A stretch of DNA of 64,000 nucleotides from Uranotaenia lowii (lineage: Eukaryota > Arthropoda > Insecta > Diptera > Culicidae): positions 62,935,676 to 62,999,675 of the forward strand of contig NC_073692.1 of NCBI RefSeq assembly GCF_029784155.1, written 5' to 3'. The notes beneath the pieces were generated by a model. The model ran no database searches. It saw only the letters and a program-made list of their open reading frames with translations, and had not been told where the DNA came from. The position numbers and the translations under genes are program-made. Of the stretch, positions 25,214 to 36,654 are shown in pieces; the stretch's first letter is position 1; each line of letters starts with the position of its first letter.

Positions 25214-26458
25214 CAGGAGAAAATAGACGCTACACTCCGACGGCAACAAGCTGGATTCCGATCTCGACGATCATGTGTGGACCACATCACAACGCTACGA
25301 ATCATACTGGAACAAATCAACGAATTCCAGGACTCTCTTCTGCTGGTGTTCGTTGATTTCGAAAAAGCATTCGACCGACTTAACCATGAAAACATCTGGG
25401 CGGCTCTAAGGCGACGAGGGGTCCCAGAGAAACTAGTCCATCTCATCGAAGCACAGTATGAGGCATTTTCGTGCAAGGTCTTGCACGACGGTGTCTTGTC
25501 CGAACCAATCCCGGTAACTGCTGGAGTGAGACAAGGATGTATTCTATCACCGCTACTTTTTCTAATCGTAATGGATGAGATTCTGATTGGATCGATTGAC
25601 TGTGCACCGAACCGAGGATTGCCGTGGAATCCTTCAACAATAGAGCAACTGAACGACCTTGACCTGGCTGACGATATTGTTTTGCTCGCCCAAACACAAC
25701 CAGATATGCAGAGCAAACTCGACGACCTCACCGAAAGTTCCAAGGCAGCAGGTCTCAAAGTCAATGTCGGAAAGACCAAGTCGATGGAGATCAACACAGG
25801 AAATCCCTCCAGTTTCATGGTAGCTGGGCAACAAGTTGAGAAAGTGGAGTGCTTCCAGTATCTTGGTAGCCAGATTACGCCTGATATTGGTACCAGAAAA
25901 GACATCGAAACACGGATCAGAAAGGCCCGATTTGCGTTTGCGAGTCTCCGAAATATCTGGCGGTCACGCCATATCTCTCTACGAACAAAAATCCGAATCT
26001 TCAACTCAAACGTCAAATCCGTATTGCTGTACGGGTGCGAAACTTGGTGCACATATGCGGTAACGACGCGAAAACTGCAAGTATTTGTAAACCGCTGCCT
26101 GCGGAATATCATCCGCGCTTGGTGGCCTGGCAACTGGATCTCGAATGAGGAACTACATCGCCGGTGTCATCAAAAGGCGCTAGAAATCGAGATTCGGGAA
26201 CGTAAGTGGAGATGGATTGGGCACACGCTGCGAAGAGATGAAAACGAGATTTGCAGAGAGGCGCTAGATTGGAATCCAGAAGGTCATCGAAGAAGAGGCA
26301 GACCCAGAAATTCGTGGCGGCGAAGCCTAGCCGCTGAAATCCGAACTGTCGACGAGAATCTTGACTGGGACCAGGTGAAGACGCTGGCTCCGGATCGTCA
26401 ACAGTGGAGGTCTTTTACCACGGCCCTATGCACCGGAGGATCGGCGCGGGATCATTAA
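25214..26458 (+). pseudogene. LINE reverse transcriptase, main and C-terminal part
   Basis: This resumes the RT interrupted at 22828. Motifs in order: RRQQAGFRSRRSC, VFVDFEKAFDRL (catalytic D), VTAGVRQGCILSPLLF, LDLADDIVLLA (the DD catalytic pair in a LADD variant), and VNVGKTKSM. The C-terminal thumb and tail follow, with LLYGCETWCT and RKWRWIGHTLRRD. The stop is at 26456-26458. The frame is open for more than 410 codons. It is non-functional as it stands only because of the insertion and the frameshift upstream. Confidence 0.9.
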
Positions 26459-26490
26459 GTAAGTAGTAAGTAAGTATAAAGCCGCAAATT

Positions 26491-28116
26491 AATTTCATAA
26501 AAACAAAATCACGGTGATTTCTCTTCTTAAATAGTTTACAGTGTAAATGTCAAACGCACACGCGGGACAAAAATGTAAACAAGAAAAAGTGAAAACAAAA
26601 CAGCTTCGTCGAAAATGTATTGAGTGATTTTGTTCGCCATCCGCGATGCCAGGTAAATGCAATGTTCAGAAAATCGCTCAAGAAAAGCAATCAGGAATCG
26701 TTTCAAGCTAGAATACTGATACTTCCGAGTGCTGTGATAAGCACGTGGTAAAATAACCCGTTGGGTATATGTCGAAAATCAACACTAACTTGATACAAGA
26801 AAATATACCATGCCTCATCGGGGGCTACCTTTGCTATTCGTCACGTGGCTTATCGACGGAGATCGACATACTTGGTGATACATTTTGAACGTCACTCCCT
26901 CAATCATTCCCGAACGTCTATCGTCGCATCATTGTTTATAATGATCGTTATTGATAGACGATCATGAATGTTTCAGAAGGAAAAATCTGAAGAAATACCA
27001 GGACCAGATGTTTGAAAACGCCTTAGCACATGCTGGACAGTTAATTGCGGTTACCTAGTCATGACCTTGTCCTTCTACGCAAAGCGAAAAATAAAAAAAA
27101 ATCTGATAACCTACATAGATTGTTCAAAACTGATACATATCAGTTGTGATCCTAAAAGGTTGAAAGTCAGCAAGGAGGAAATTACCATTGAGAGGTTCGA
27201 TAGCTGATAGCTGCGTCCCTCTTTATCACATCATGTTTCGCAAATGTGTTTCAAATTCAGAAGCGTCGATGTCATGCTTGATTGTTTATATGACTTGGTT
27301 GAAGAAGGAAAAATTGACTGCTTTGATTTTTTGGCTCAGAATGTAGTCAAGCGTGGCTCAGTGATTGATTTTAGGAACATTGGGTAAATGTTTGACGTTT
27401 TTAGTTAGGACAAATGTATGGCCGTTTTCAAAAACTCTCCGAAAGCTTCCTAACTAATCTAAACTTTTCTATGGAGGACTGTTGCTAGTGTTTGCTTAAT
27501 AAATCTCATTGCATTTTCGCAATTCTTCCACCAGCAATAAGAAGCCCGTAATTCGTTCGCATCGCAGAGCCGTAGCCAGCAGGAACGAGCGTAAGGCGGC
27601 GATTTCACAAAACTCGTTATTCATGTATACGTAATTGATGCATTCATCTTTAAAATTTTATACGTAATATACAAACTTTTGAAGTTCTTTTGAGTTTCAA
27701 AATATCAGAATATTTTTTTTAAACTGATGTTAACTTGTTTTTGCATAGAAGTTTTAAAACACTATATTCAATGGTTTTTAAAAAGTAATTTAAGTGCAAT
27801 TCTTGCACTCATCAATAGAAAAAAACCCCTACATGTAGACTTTTGATGTCTGTATAACAGTGGAAGGCTCTGCTGGAGCTTTCAAATGAGCTGTCAAATC
27901 TGGCAAACAATATGCTTTTCTTTCCACCATATGTGAATTTAGGCAAGGGAGACATAGGCAGACAAAAGCTCGAACTGCTCGATTTTTCGACTGTTATAAT
28001 ATGCGCAACATTTTATTTATGCACGCATCAATTAGAAATTCTGTGAAAACGAGGCCTAAGGAACAACATTGCCTAAAGGTAAGAAATATACGATGGAATA
28101 TGTGTGGATGGATTCC
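26491..28116. other. AT-rich intergenic DNA
   Basis: No gene, RNA or clear repeat is supported here. Short frames lack motifs. Confidence 0.45.
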
Positions 28117-28990
28117 CAAGCAACCAAAAGTCACATATTTACTTGAATGAAGACATTGAAAGTTACATACTGGCTGACAAAGTGAATCAACTGCCCAATT
28201 CCCTTTAGTGAACTTTATGTACTCATTAATGAACTTGAAAGTTGCAAAAGTGATTAATATGTACGTTGTATGTGACTCGTTTTGCCCAATTCCCATTAGT
28301 GAACTATATGTGCTCATTAACGAACTTGAAAGCTGCAAAAGTGATCTATACGTACGTTGTACGGGACTTAAGTCACATAAAGGGCACAAAAGTGCCCAAT
28401 ACGGGATTTGATCATTCACATAAAGGGCACAAAAGTGCTCAAACGGGATTTGATAAGTCACAAAAAGTGCATTGATGTGCTTTCAAAATCCAATCACCTC
28501 TTCGAGTTTTAGTTTCAGTTAGAACAACATCTAGGCGTGGTCTCGTGGTAGCGTGTTCGATTCTCACCACGAAGGTCGGGGTTCGATCCCCAAGCCGGGC
28601 AAGTTTTTTTTCAATAAGTAATTTTGTACGTGAGTGACCATTCTGATGCGATATATGTAGGAAATGTAGGAAAAAAGCAATTGAGCAATTTGTCGAGTTT
28701 GAAATCCGGTGCGTGGCATCATGGCGGCACCGGTACAGAACACAGTAAATAATCAAGAGAAGGTGATATGAACCAACCGAAGCCAACGGTTCAGTTGAGA
28801 AAGAGAGAAATTTTTTTGCTCATTTTGCGATTTTTTTGGAAGCTGAATTAAGAGGCCGCTGAAAGCTGAATAGAAGATCATAAAACTTGTTTTGGAACTT
28901 GAAAGTATCAATAAGAACTTAAATTTTGAGCTGCATAGAACGTACTTCATATCAATGATGGGGCTGTGTAAGCTTTTTTGTACCTGTTTT
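28117..28990 (+). repeat. Dispersed repeat, copy 2, containing a tRNA-derived SINE
   Basis: This matches 18106-18960. Tandem sub-repeats are clearer here: a unit with GAACTTGAAAG and AAAAGTGAT is present twice (about 28205-28370), and CACATAAAGGGCACAAAAGT occurs twice (28374 and 28419). The SINE head has A-box TGGTCTCGTGG (28538-28548) and B-box GGTTCGATCCC (28580-28590), and the body ends near 28765. Divergence between the two copies shows that neither is very recent. Confidence 0.75.
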
Positions 28991-29049
28991 ATGAGACATT
29001 TGGTTGCTTGGGTTAGAACCGACATCGCGGCAATCGTCTTCAGCGTGCA

Positions 29050-30012
29050 GGGAGTCAGTCAGTCCATGATGAACCTAGTATGGTGGTCTCACATGCCCAA
29101 TTACACGTTCAGCCATATTGAAAAAAGTTTTGACAGCTGGCTGAAGTGTTTACGAAAAAGGGGGTCCAGGAATGCCAGGTGTTTATGGGTGGACCAAACA
29201 ACCAAAATCCTGAACCGGATGTTGCTTGTCCGATCCTTGACATCAAGGTCGGACTCAGGGTGTTCACCATCGAAGCGGCAATCGAGGCTACATCATGCGC
29301 TACGTCACTGCCACCGCTGACGCCGCCCCTTCCATCACCCTTTAGCTCATCGGTTCCCTCGTTCAAAAGTACCAAAAACTTCATCTGGTTTTTCCAAATG
29401 ATACCCATCAGATCCAGATTACTCGATTGGATCTTCTGGAGCAGCGATGGCAACATACAGGGGTCTTCCTGAAGCAGCTTCTTCATGTCGATGAAGATCG
29501 GATGTTCCTGCAGGAGGGCCAGCCGCTTCTCGGACGATGGAATGTAATGCCTCGCCATGTTTCCATCCGATTCGATGACTTTCTGCTGCTTCTAGACAGC
29601 TCTTGGATGAAAAAAGTGTTGAATAATCATAAATTTGTCATAAGTAACGCATAATTAATGTTACTCGCCGCTATCGATAATGCTGGCACCGTCGTTTATA
29701 GGTCCAACGTCTTCCAGCTTTGCTTACCAGCCCGGAGCTCAGCCGGAAGATTTTTTTTCGATTTTATGAATTATATTTGCAAAAATCAAGGCGAAATCTT
29801 TGTCTTAGCAATATTTGGATTGACAATATTTGGATTGGCAAAACTTCGTGTTTTACAAAAAACCAAAGCATCTGGCATCCCAGCCAGCCATCAGCCAGCC
29901 AAACAGCCAGCTGTCAAATTTCGGCTGCGTTTCGCCCTCTCCTCCGCATCCAACCCTCGTCTACTTTTTGCCAAAGTGAGACCACCATATCTAGATTCAT
30001 CATGAGTCAGTC
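29050..30012. mobile_element. Inverted-repeat element carrying a host gene fragment
   Basis: The left side reads CATGATGAACCTAG then TATGGTGGTCTCAC (about 29066-29093). The right side (about 29974-30003) reverse-complements to CATGATGAATCTAGA then TATGGTGGTCTCAC. These arms of about 30 bp are nearly identical. The element of roughly 0.95 kb encloses a Rad23-like coding fragment on the minus strand. I read this as a DNA element that captured gene sequence, but inverted copies of an unrelated small repeat on both sides would look the same. Confidence 0.55.
29109..29600 (-). pseudogene. Rad23: Rad23-like fragment (end of UBA1 plus XPC-binding domain)
   Basis: The open frame contains FIDMKKLLQEDPCMLPSLLQ, then a segment ending KNQMKFLVLLNEG. 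This matches the XPC-binding (STI1-like) domain of the Rad23 nucleotide-excision-repair and proteasome-shuttle proteins, where the pattern is F-x-x-M/L, x-Q-x-P-x-L-L, x-L-L-x-x-I, ending M/L-L-N-E. Just upstream, ESDGNMARHYI resembles the end of the first UBA domain. The N-terminal ubiquitin-like domain and the C-terminal UBA2 are not present; after the domain the frame is Gly/Ser-rich, then unrelated sequence to the stop at 29109. An upstream in-frame TAG lies at about 29592. It is a partial copy, probably not functional. Confidence 0.6.
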
Positions 30013-30367
30013 GGCGATCAAGCGAGTGAGTCAATCAGTGTGTGTTCTCCTGGTAGTTCGTAATCCAGCGGTTCACCAGTTTTGCGTCTTAGCTTCGGAA
30101 CTCTGGACAGGTCTGCACATTTGGCGACCGTGGCAGGTTATTTCTCGTTATCTTAGTTAAAAGAGAAATTATAAAGAAAAATCGAACCGAAAAAGGAAAA
30201 CAAACCCTGGTTCACGTTGAGAAAATTATAATCAAAGTTACTTAAAAATCAAACACTTCATTAATTACCCATTAAGCGAAAATCATAGTAAAATGAGTAA
30301 TTCAAATACTCCTTAAGCGAGAAGTAGTTGAAGTAAAAATGTAGTGCCATATGTGATAAATAACAGG
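29601..30367. other. Remainder of the Rad23-bearing element and its right flank
   Basis: No further gene is supported. GGCTGGCTG-type repeats lie at about 29880-29910 when read on the minus strand. Open frames on the plus strand here lack recognisable motifs. Confidence 0.4.
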
Positions 30368-31250
30368 ATTCGAGTTGAGAGGACAGCTTGAAATTGGAAG
30401 GCGATTTGAGAGGACAGCCTGAACGTTTTAGAAACAATTATGCGAGTTGGGAGGACAGCATTAAATTTGAAGGCAAGTTGAGAGGACAGCCTGAGTTGAT
30501 GATGAAAAAAACAAGCGAGTTGAGAGGACAGCTTGACATCGAAAGGCGAGTTGAGAGGACAGCCTGAGTAATTAATAAGAATTCAAGCGAGTAGTGTAGA
30601 CAGCTTGAAATCGAAAGGCGAGTTGAGAGGACAGCCTGAATTATTGATGATAAAACATACGAGTCAAGAGGACAGCTTGAAATCGAAAATTGAATTCAGA
30701 GGAGACAGCCTAAGTTACTGATAAGTATTCCAAGCAAATTGAAAGAATAGCTTGAAATTTAAAGACGAGTTCAGAGGATAGCCTAGGTTACTAATCAAAT
30801 TGGAAATTAAACGGATTGAAAGAACAGCTTGATAAAAGAACATTCTTTGGGTCATTGCGAGAGGAGAGTGTGAATGAATTGTTCATAATTCAAGTGAGTC
30901 AAAAGACAACTTGGAATTTTAAAGCGTTTTGAGAAAGCAGCTCTTCTAATTAATTTGAGAGAAAGTTGGATATAAGAGAGTACAATAAAGCGAGTGAGCA
31001 CGATAGGATAGCTTGAACAAACTGTCTTCAAATTCAAATGCATCAAGGGCTGTATTTGAAGAAAAGCAAATCAAATGAAAACCGTTAAGAGAATATCATT
31101 AAAACATAGTTAAGAGAACAGCTTCAGTTTAAAAAAAAATCGATGACCAATGTAGCGGATAGTTTGATGAGATTAAACAGTGACGAAATCGAGAGAACTA
31201 GTTGGATTGATTGTTTTAAATTCTGAGTCGAGAGGACAGCCGACAGTCGA
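30368..31250 (+). repeat. Decaying minisatellite with GAGTTGAGAGGACAGC core
   Basis: The core GAGTTGAGAGGACAGC recurs about 20 times. It alternates between a form followed by TTGAAATCGAAAG and a form followed by CTGAGTTATTGATGA, giving a higher-order unit of about 70 bp. Copies are well preserved in 30368-30680 and progressively degrade to the right; one better copy remains at about 31220-31237. There is no coding frame through it. Confidence 0.88.
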
Positions 31251-33049
31251 GTCAAGATCTCATCGATTTAATTCAAGAGGGTTAGAAAATAAAATTTAAG
31301 AACAAATTCATTGCAAATTGATTCGTCAAGTCAAACTGGGAATGGATCATGATAACGGTAAACATTCGAGAAAACACCTCTGGAACTTGAATACAAGTGA
31401 GGTAAGCTTAATGAATTTGATTGTGATTGACCATAAAATTAAATTTAAAAAATATATTTGTGTTGAAATTTCCATTGTTTCGAGTGTATAAGATTCAAAA
31501 TAACTGTTGTGATATTCTAATGAAAATATTTTAATTTTAAAAGTTAAAAAGTCTTAATTTCGCACAAAAACTATACATGCAAGGAAAACAATGTTTCAAG
31601 TCATGAATTTATAAAAAAAAACTGTTTAAACATAAGGCGACCGTTGTTTTTAGTATTGAGTCATCAATGTAAGAGTATGTGACACAATCTGTAAAAGATT
31701 ATCAATGATAAACTTTTTAAATTGTAAGAAGGAATGAAAAAAGGCCTCACGTGTCATATGTTTAATGTGATTATAATGACATGAGAAAACCGTTGGCATT
31801 TCAACAACTATTTGAAACGTGAGACCTCATTTAAAAACTGTATACGAGCTTTTGACTATTTCGCTTGAAAGAACTAATGAATCTAATGTAACTGGTTCCA
31901 AGTTCATAATTCTCGGATGTCAGAGGATAGAACGAAAAATATAAACAATCATGATATTGAAACAAAGTAGAACATAAGATAAAATTCCAAAATATCCAGC
32001 TTCAAATCAAGTTCTGTCAGTTTCTTCAAATCAAAACAATAACAACCATTTACGATATTCTTGCGATTAAAATAATAACTATAGTATCTTTATGGCGCTT
32101 AACCAGTTAGTGGTTCTAAATCCTGTATAATCTACGGTACCGTCTCAGACGTAAACGAGGGTTTTTTTAATCGTAAGATATGTAAGTACTTTGCACTTGA
32201 AGCCACTTGAAGCCAGAGGTACAGGTGATGGTCGTTATTTTGAAAGTCTGTCTATTCCACACATTTTCAGAACCTGAAACCTAAAGTATGACGAACTGAG
32301 TTGCAGTATTTTTGTTTGTATTTTTGATCGCTCAAACGCATTTTAATCTACGAATTATGATTTACAACCCACAATGAATCAGAGCACAATCAATGATAAT
32401 CACCCTTCTCCAGAAAAAGCTTCTTATCGCGATTGGTTTCAGCAAGCGAGCCTTTATTTATGACAAGGTAAAATTATGTAGCTCTACCAGACGCATTTGA
32501 AGTGTAGGGAACCTACAGACGTCAAAAGCTGGCTTGGTTTGACTTTTTTCGGTCCAGTATTTTTACTTCAAAACATACGAAACCAGCACATGACAAATTT
32601 GCTCACTTCTAGCTTGATTTTTGATTTTTCCCCCTCTGTCTTCCATTATCAGTGTTCAATATAAGCTGCCGGCGCCATTACCCAGTGCCAAAATCCGTAG
32701 GAAAGACAGTGTGGTGCGTTATCTGTGGGTCTTTTTTTCTGGTTCCGATTTCAATTTGCATTCAGCTGTCCTCGGTCCTCGATAGTCTGTCATGGCCTAG
32801 TGAATATACCTAATCAGCCCATATCTACGCATGACACGAGGGGGTGATTCTTGAGCTATCAGGCTTACAAATCAATAAGAGCAATTTTGAGAAATTACTA
32901 CAACAACTTTTTTCCATTTTAAATAAGTGTCTTCTCTTAACACGATATTTACTTAGGAAGTAGCGAAAATGGTCACATATAAAACCAAACCTAAACATAA
33001 AATAAAAAATTAAGCTATATTTTTTGTCAATTCTATCATTTTCGTCTAT
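31251..33049. other. AT-rich intergenic DNA
   Basis: No gene is supported. An imperfect inverted pair, GGCCTCACGTGTCA near 31743 and ACGTGAGACCTC near 31817, might form a hairpin. The edge of the next array (33022-33049) holds decayed 9-bp units. Confidence 0.45.
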
Positions 33050-35524
33050 TATGTCATTTTTTTCATTTTTGTCATTTTTGTCATTTTTGTCATTTTTGTC
33101 ATTTTTGTCATTTTTGTCATTTTTGTCATTTTTGTCATTTTTGTCATTTTTGTCATTTTTGTCATTTTTGTCATTTTTGTCATTATTGTCATTTTTGTCA
33201 TTTTTGTCATTTTTGTCATTTTTGTCATTTTTGTCATTTTTGTCATTTTTGTCATTTTTGTCATTTTTGTCATTTTTGTCATTTTTGTCATTTTTGTCAT
33301 TTTTGTCATTATTGTCATTTTTGTCATTTTTGTCATTTTTGTCATTTTTGTCATTTTTGTCATTTTTGTCATTTTTGTCATTTTTGTCATTTTTGTCATT
33401 TTTGCCATTTTTGTCATTTTTGTCATTTTTGTCATTTTTGTCATTTTTGTCATTTTTGTCATTTTTGTCATTTTTGTCATTTTTGTCATTTTTGTCATTT
33501 TTTGTCATTTTTGTCATTTTTGTCATTTTTGTCATTTTTGTCATTTTTGTCATTTTTGTCATTTTTGTCATTTTTGTCATTTTTGTCATTTTTGTCATTT
33601 TTGTCATTTTTGTCATTTTTGTCATTTTTGTCATTTTTGTCATTTTTGTCATTTTTGTCATTTTTGTCATTTTTGTCATTTTTGTCATTTTTGTCATTTT
33701 TGTCATTATTGTCATTTTTGTCATTTTTGTCATTTTTGTCATTTCTGTCATTTTTGTCATTTTTGTCATTTTTGTCATTTCTGTCATTTTTGTCATTTTT
33801 GTCATTTTTGCCATTTTTGTCATTTTTGTCATTTTTGTCATTTTTGTCATTTTTGTCATTTTTGTCATTTTTGTCATTTTTGTCATTTTTGTCATTTTTG
33901 TCATTTTTGTCATTTTTGTCATTTTTGTCATTTTTGTCATTTCTGTCATTTTTGTCATTTTTGTCATTTTTGTCATTTTTGTCATTTTTGTCATTTTTGT
34001 CATTTTTGTCATTTTTGTCATTTTTGTCATTTTTGTCATTTTTGTCATTTTTGTCATTTTTGTCATTTTTGTCATTTTTGTCATTTTTGTCATTTTTGTC
34101 ATTTTTGTCATTTTTGTCATTTTTGTCATTTTTGTCATTTTTGTCATTTTTGTCATTTTTGTCATTTTTGTCATTTTTGTCATTTTTGTCATTTTTGTCA
34201 TTTTTGTCATTTTTGTCATTTTTGTCATTTTTGTCATTTTTGTCATTTTTGTCATTTTTGTCATTTTTGTCATTTTTGTCATTTTTGTCATTTTTGTCAT
34301 TTTTGTCATTTTTGTCATTTTTGTCATTTTTGTCATTTTTGTTATTTTTGTCATTTTTGTCATTTTTATCATTTTTGTCATTTTTGTCATTTTTGTCATT
34401 TTTGTCATTTTTGTCATTTTTGTCATTTTTGTCATTTTTGTCATTTTTGTCATTTTTGTCATTTTTGTCATTTTTGTCATTTTTGTCATTTTTGTCATTT
34501 TTGTCATTTTTGTCATTTTTGTCATTTTTGTCATTTTTGTCATTTTTGTCATTTTTGTCATTTTTGTCATTTTTGTCATTTTTGTCATTTTTGTCATTTT
34601 TGTCATTTTTGTAATTTTTGTAATTTTTGTCATTTTTGTCATTTTTGTCATTTTTGTCATTTTTGTCATTTTTGCCATTTTTGTCATTTTTGTCATTTTT
34701 GTCATTTTTGTCATTTTTGTCATTTTTGTCATTTTTGTCATTTTTGTCATTTTTGTCATTTTTTGTCATTTTTGTCATTTTTGTCATTTTTGTCATTTTT
34801 GTCATTTTTGTCATTTTTGTCATTTTTGTCATTTTTGTCATTTTTGTCATTTTTGTCATTTTTGTCATTTTTGTCATTTTTGTCATTTTTGTCATTTTTG
34901 TCATTTTTGTCATTTTTGTCATTTTTGTCATTATTGTCATTTTTGTCATTTTTGTCATTTTTGTCATTTCTGTCATTTTTGTCATTTTTGTCATTTTTGT
35001 CATTTTTGTCATTTTTGTCATTTTTGTCATTTTTGTCATTTTTGTCATTTTTGTCATTTTTGTCATTTTTGTCATTTTTGCCATTTTTGTCATTTTTGTC
35101 ATTTTTGTCATTTTTGTCATTTTTGTCATTTTTGTCATTTTTGTCATTTTTGTCATTTTTGTCATTTTTGTCATTTTTGTCATTTTTGTCATTTTTGTCA
35201 TTTTTGTCATTTTTGTCATTTTTGTCATTTTTGTCATTTTTGTCATTTTTGTCATTTTTGTCATTTTTGTCATTTTTGTCATTTTTGTCATTTTTGTCAT
35301 TTTTGTCATTTTTGTCATTTTTGCCATTTTTGTCATTTTTGTCATTTTTGTCATTTTTGTCATTTTTGTCATTTTTGTCATTTTTGTCATTTTTGTCATT
35401 TTTGTCATTTTTGTCATTTTTGTCATTTTTGTCATTTTTGTTGTCATTTTTGTCATTTTTGTCATTTTTGTCATTTTTGTCATTTTTGTCATTTTTGTCA
35501 TTTTTGTCATTTTTGTCATTTTTG
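33050..35524 (-). repeat. (TGACAAAAA)n minisatellite, array 3 (inverse orientation)
   Basis: About 275 copies of the same 9-bp unit as at the left edge, here as TTTTTGTCA on the plus strand. Extra T residues near 33500 and 34762 and an inserted TTG near 35440 shift phase. Scattered single-base variants (TGCCA, CTGTC, ATTGTC) occur. The right end stops sharply at GGTAATTATGCC, only about 155 bp from the 3' edge of the Ly6/mucin gene 2 exon. Long open frames inside are repeat artefacts. Confidence 0.97.
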
Positions 35525-35678
35525 GTAATTATGCCCTGTTTGGATCCCTTGTCACCCTGATGGTTATTTTCTACATCCGACGTTTCGACATAGTCTCAAG
35601 ACTTTTTCAAGGAATGTGAATACAAGAAGTATAAATATAGGCTCTGAATTAAACTAAGAAAGTGATACAAACACTCAC

Positions 35679-36425
35679 CAATTCGCTCGGTGGTGTAGCA
35701 AATGTTGACCGGTGTAGGCAGGTGCTTCCTAGCCTGTGGCCTGATTGGTGTAATCAGCGGTGGCCAAAGCGTTCCGGATCCGGCAGTCGTGAGAACCACT
35801 GTGGGCCATGTTGGGGCTGCTGTGGTCAACTCTATCGATGTCCAGGTGGGCAGAACGGTGGTCAGGGGTGGCGTTACCCAGGTAGGATAGGCTGTCGTAA
35901 GTGGAGTTGTTGGGAACGATGGGTTAGCGGTCGTAAGTGACGGGGTTGACCAAATTGGGGTGCCGGTAGTGAGCGATGGAGTTGGCCAGGTGTCCCAGGG
36001 CCATGTTGGCCAGACTGTAGTGAACGGGGGTGTCGTTGCCGATGGAGGAACCGTGGTTAGCGTTGGTGTCGTTGGTTGGCTGGTGGTGGGTATCGTTGGC
36101 CATTGGGTAGTAAACTGTGGCGTAGTTGGTCCAACTGAGCCTGTCGTTAACGGTGGGGATGGCCAAATGGTCGTAAATGGGGGTGTCGTTGCAGAGGGAG
36201 GGACCGTAGTCAGCGATGGCGTTGTAGGTTGGGTGGAGGGGGAAATCGTAGGCCATTGGGTTGTGAATTGTGGTGTAGTTGGCCCAATCGAAGCCGTTGT
36301 CAGCGATGGTGTAGGCCAAAAGGTTGTGAACGGAGGAGAGGTTGGTCCGATACTTGGTGTCAGAGTTGGAGGATCCGTAGGCCAATACGTTGTGAAGTGG
36401 GGCGATGTGGGACCGTAGCTGGTTT
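35679..36425 (-). CDS. Thr/Pro/Trp-rich mucin-like exon (Ly6/mucin gene 2, partial)
   Basis: This is an internal exon by its signals: acceptor CCTTTGTAG before 36425 and donor GGTGAGT after 35679, both phase 1, matching the phase-1 introns of gene 1. It encodes about 248 residues, rich in Thr and Pro, with recurring IGPTTPQFTTQWPT and ATTPPFTT.WP blocks. WPTWPW contains a W-x-x-W C-mannosylation pattern. The exon ends PVNICYTTERI, which resembles the C-Y-T stretch before the RGC half of a Ly6 domain. The following exon was not found; the 9-bp array begins 155 bp downstream. If the donor is not used the frame runs on to a TGA at 35596. A candidate upstream exon is listed separately. Likely a secreted O-glycosylated protein; function is unknown. 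Confidence 0.7.
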
Positions 36426-36654
36426 CTACAAAGGAAATGTTTATTTTATTACAACATCTACTCAAATCACTATTGATTTTTTAAGTGTAATCTTGCTGAA
36501 TCAGTCAGTAGTTAAGAGGGTGGATCATCGGCGTGGGTATCGGATGCATCTTCCGAATTAAGCTGACCTGTTTTTGAGCCTGGGCCTCGTAAGCCAACTT
36601 TGTCCCAGGTTCCGAAAGGAATAACTTTGGGACCATAAAGACGATCACACCTAC

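Larger units (their letters stand above)
20773..26490 (+). mobile_element. Non-LTR retrotransposon, interrupted by a DNA element at 22829-25213
   Basis: A LINE copy on the plus strand has a GC-rich 5' region (about 20790-20990), an endonuclease-plus-RT ORF and a short TAAG-type tandem tail (about 26457-26476) after the stop. Two defects disable it: a frameshift near 21390 and the 2385-bp insertion. Codon composition is much less AT-rich than the surroundings. A short tandem-repeat tail and the word choice resemble RTE-related insect LINEs often annotated as craniofacial development protein 2-like, but the clade is tentative. Confidence 0.85.

Noticed and set aside
25189..26133. 314-codon minus-strand frame inside the LINE RT
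   Set aside because: Antisense of a clear reverse transcriptase; no motif of its own.
33024..35619. 800-codon Phe-Val-Ile/Ser-Phe-Leu frames across array 3
   Set aside because: Same artefact of the 9-bp repeat; frames change wherever a single base was gained.
35662..36561. Plus-strand frames rich in Val/Gly over Ly6/mucin gene 2
   Set aside because: Antisense shadows of the Thr/Pro-rich exon.
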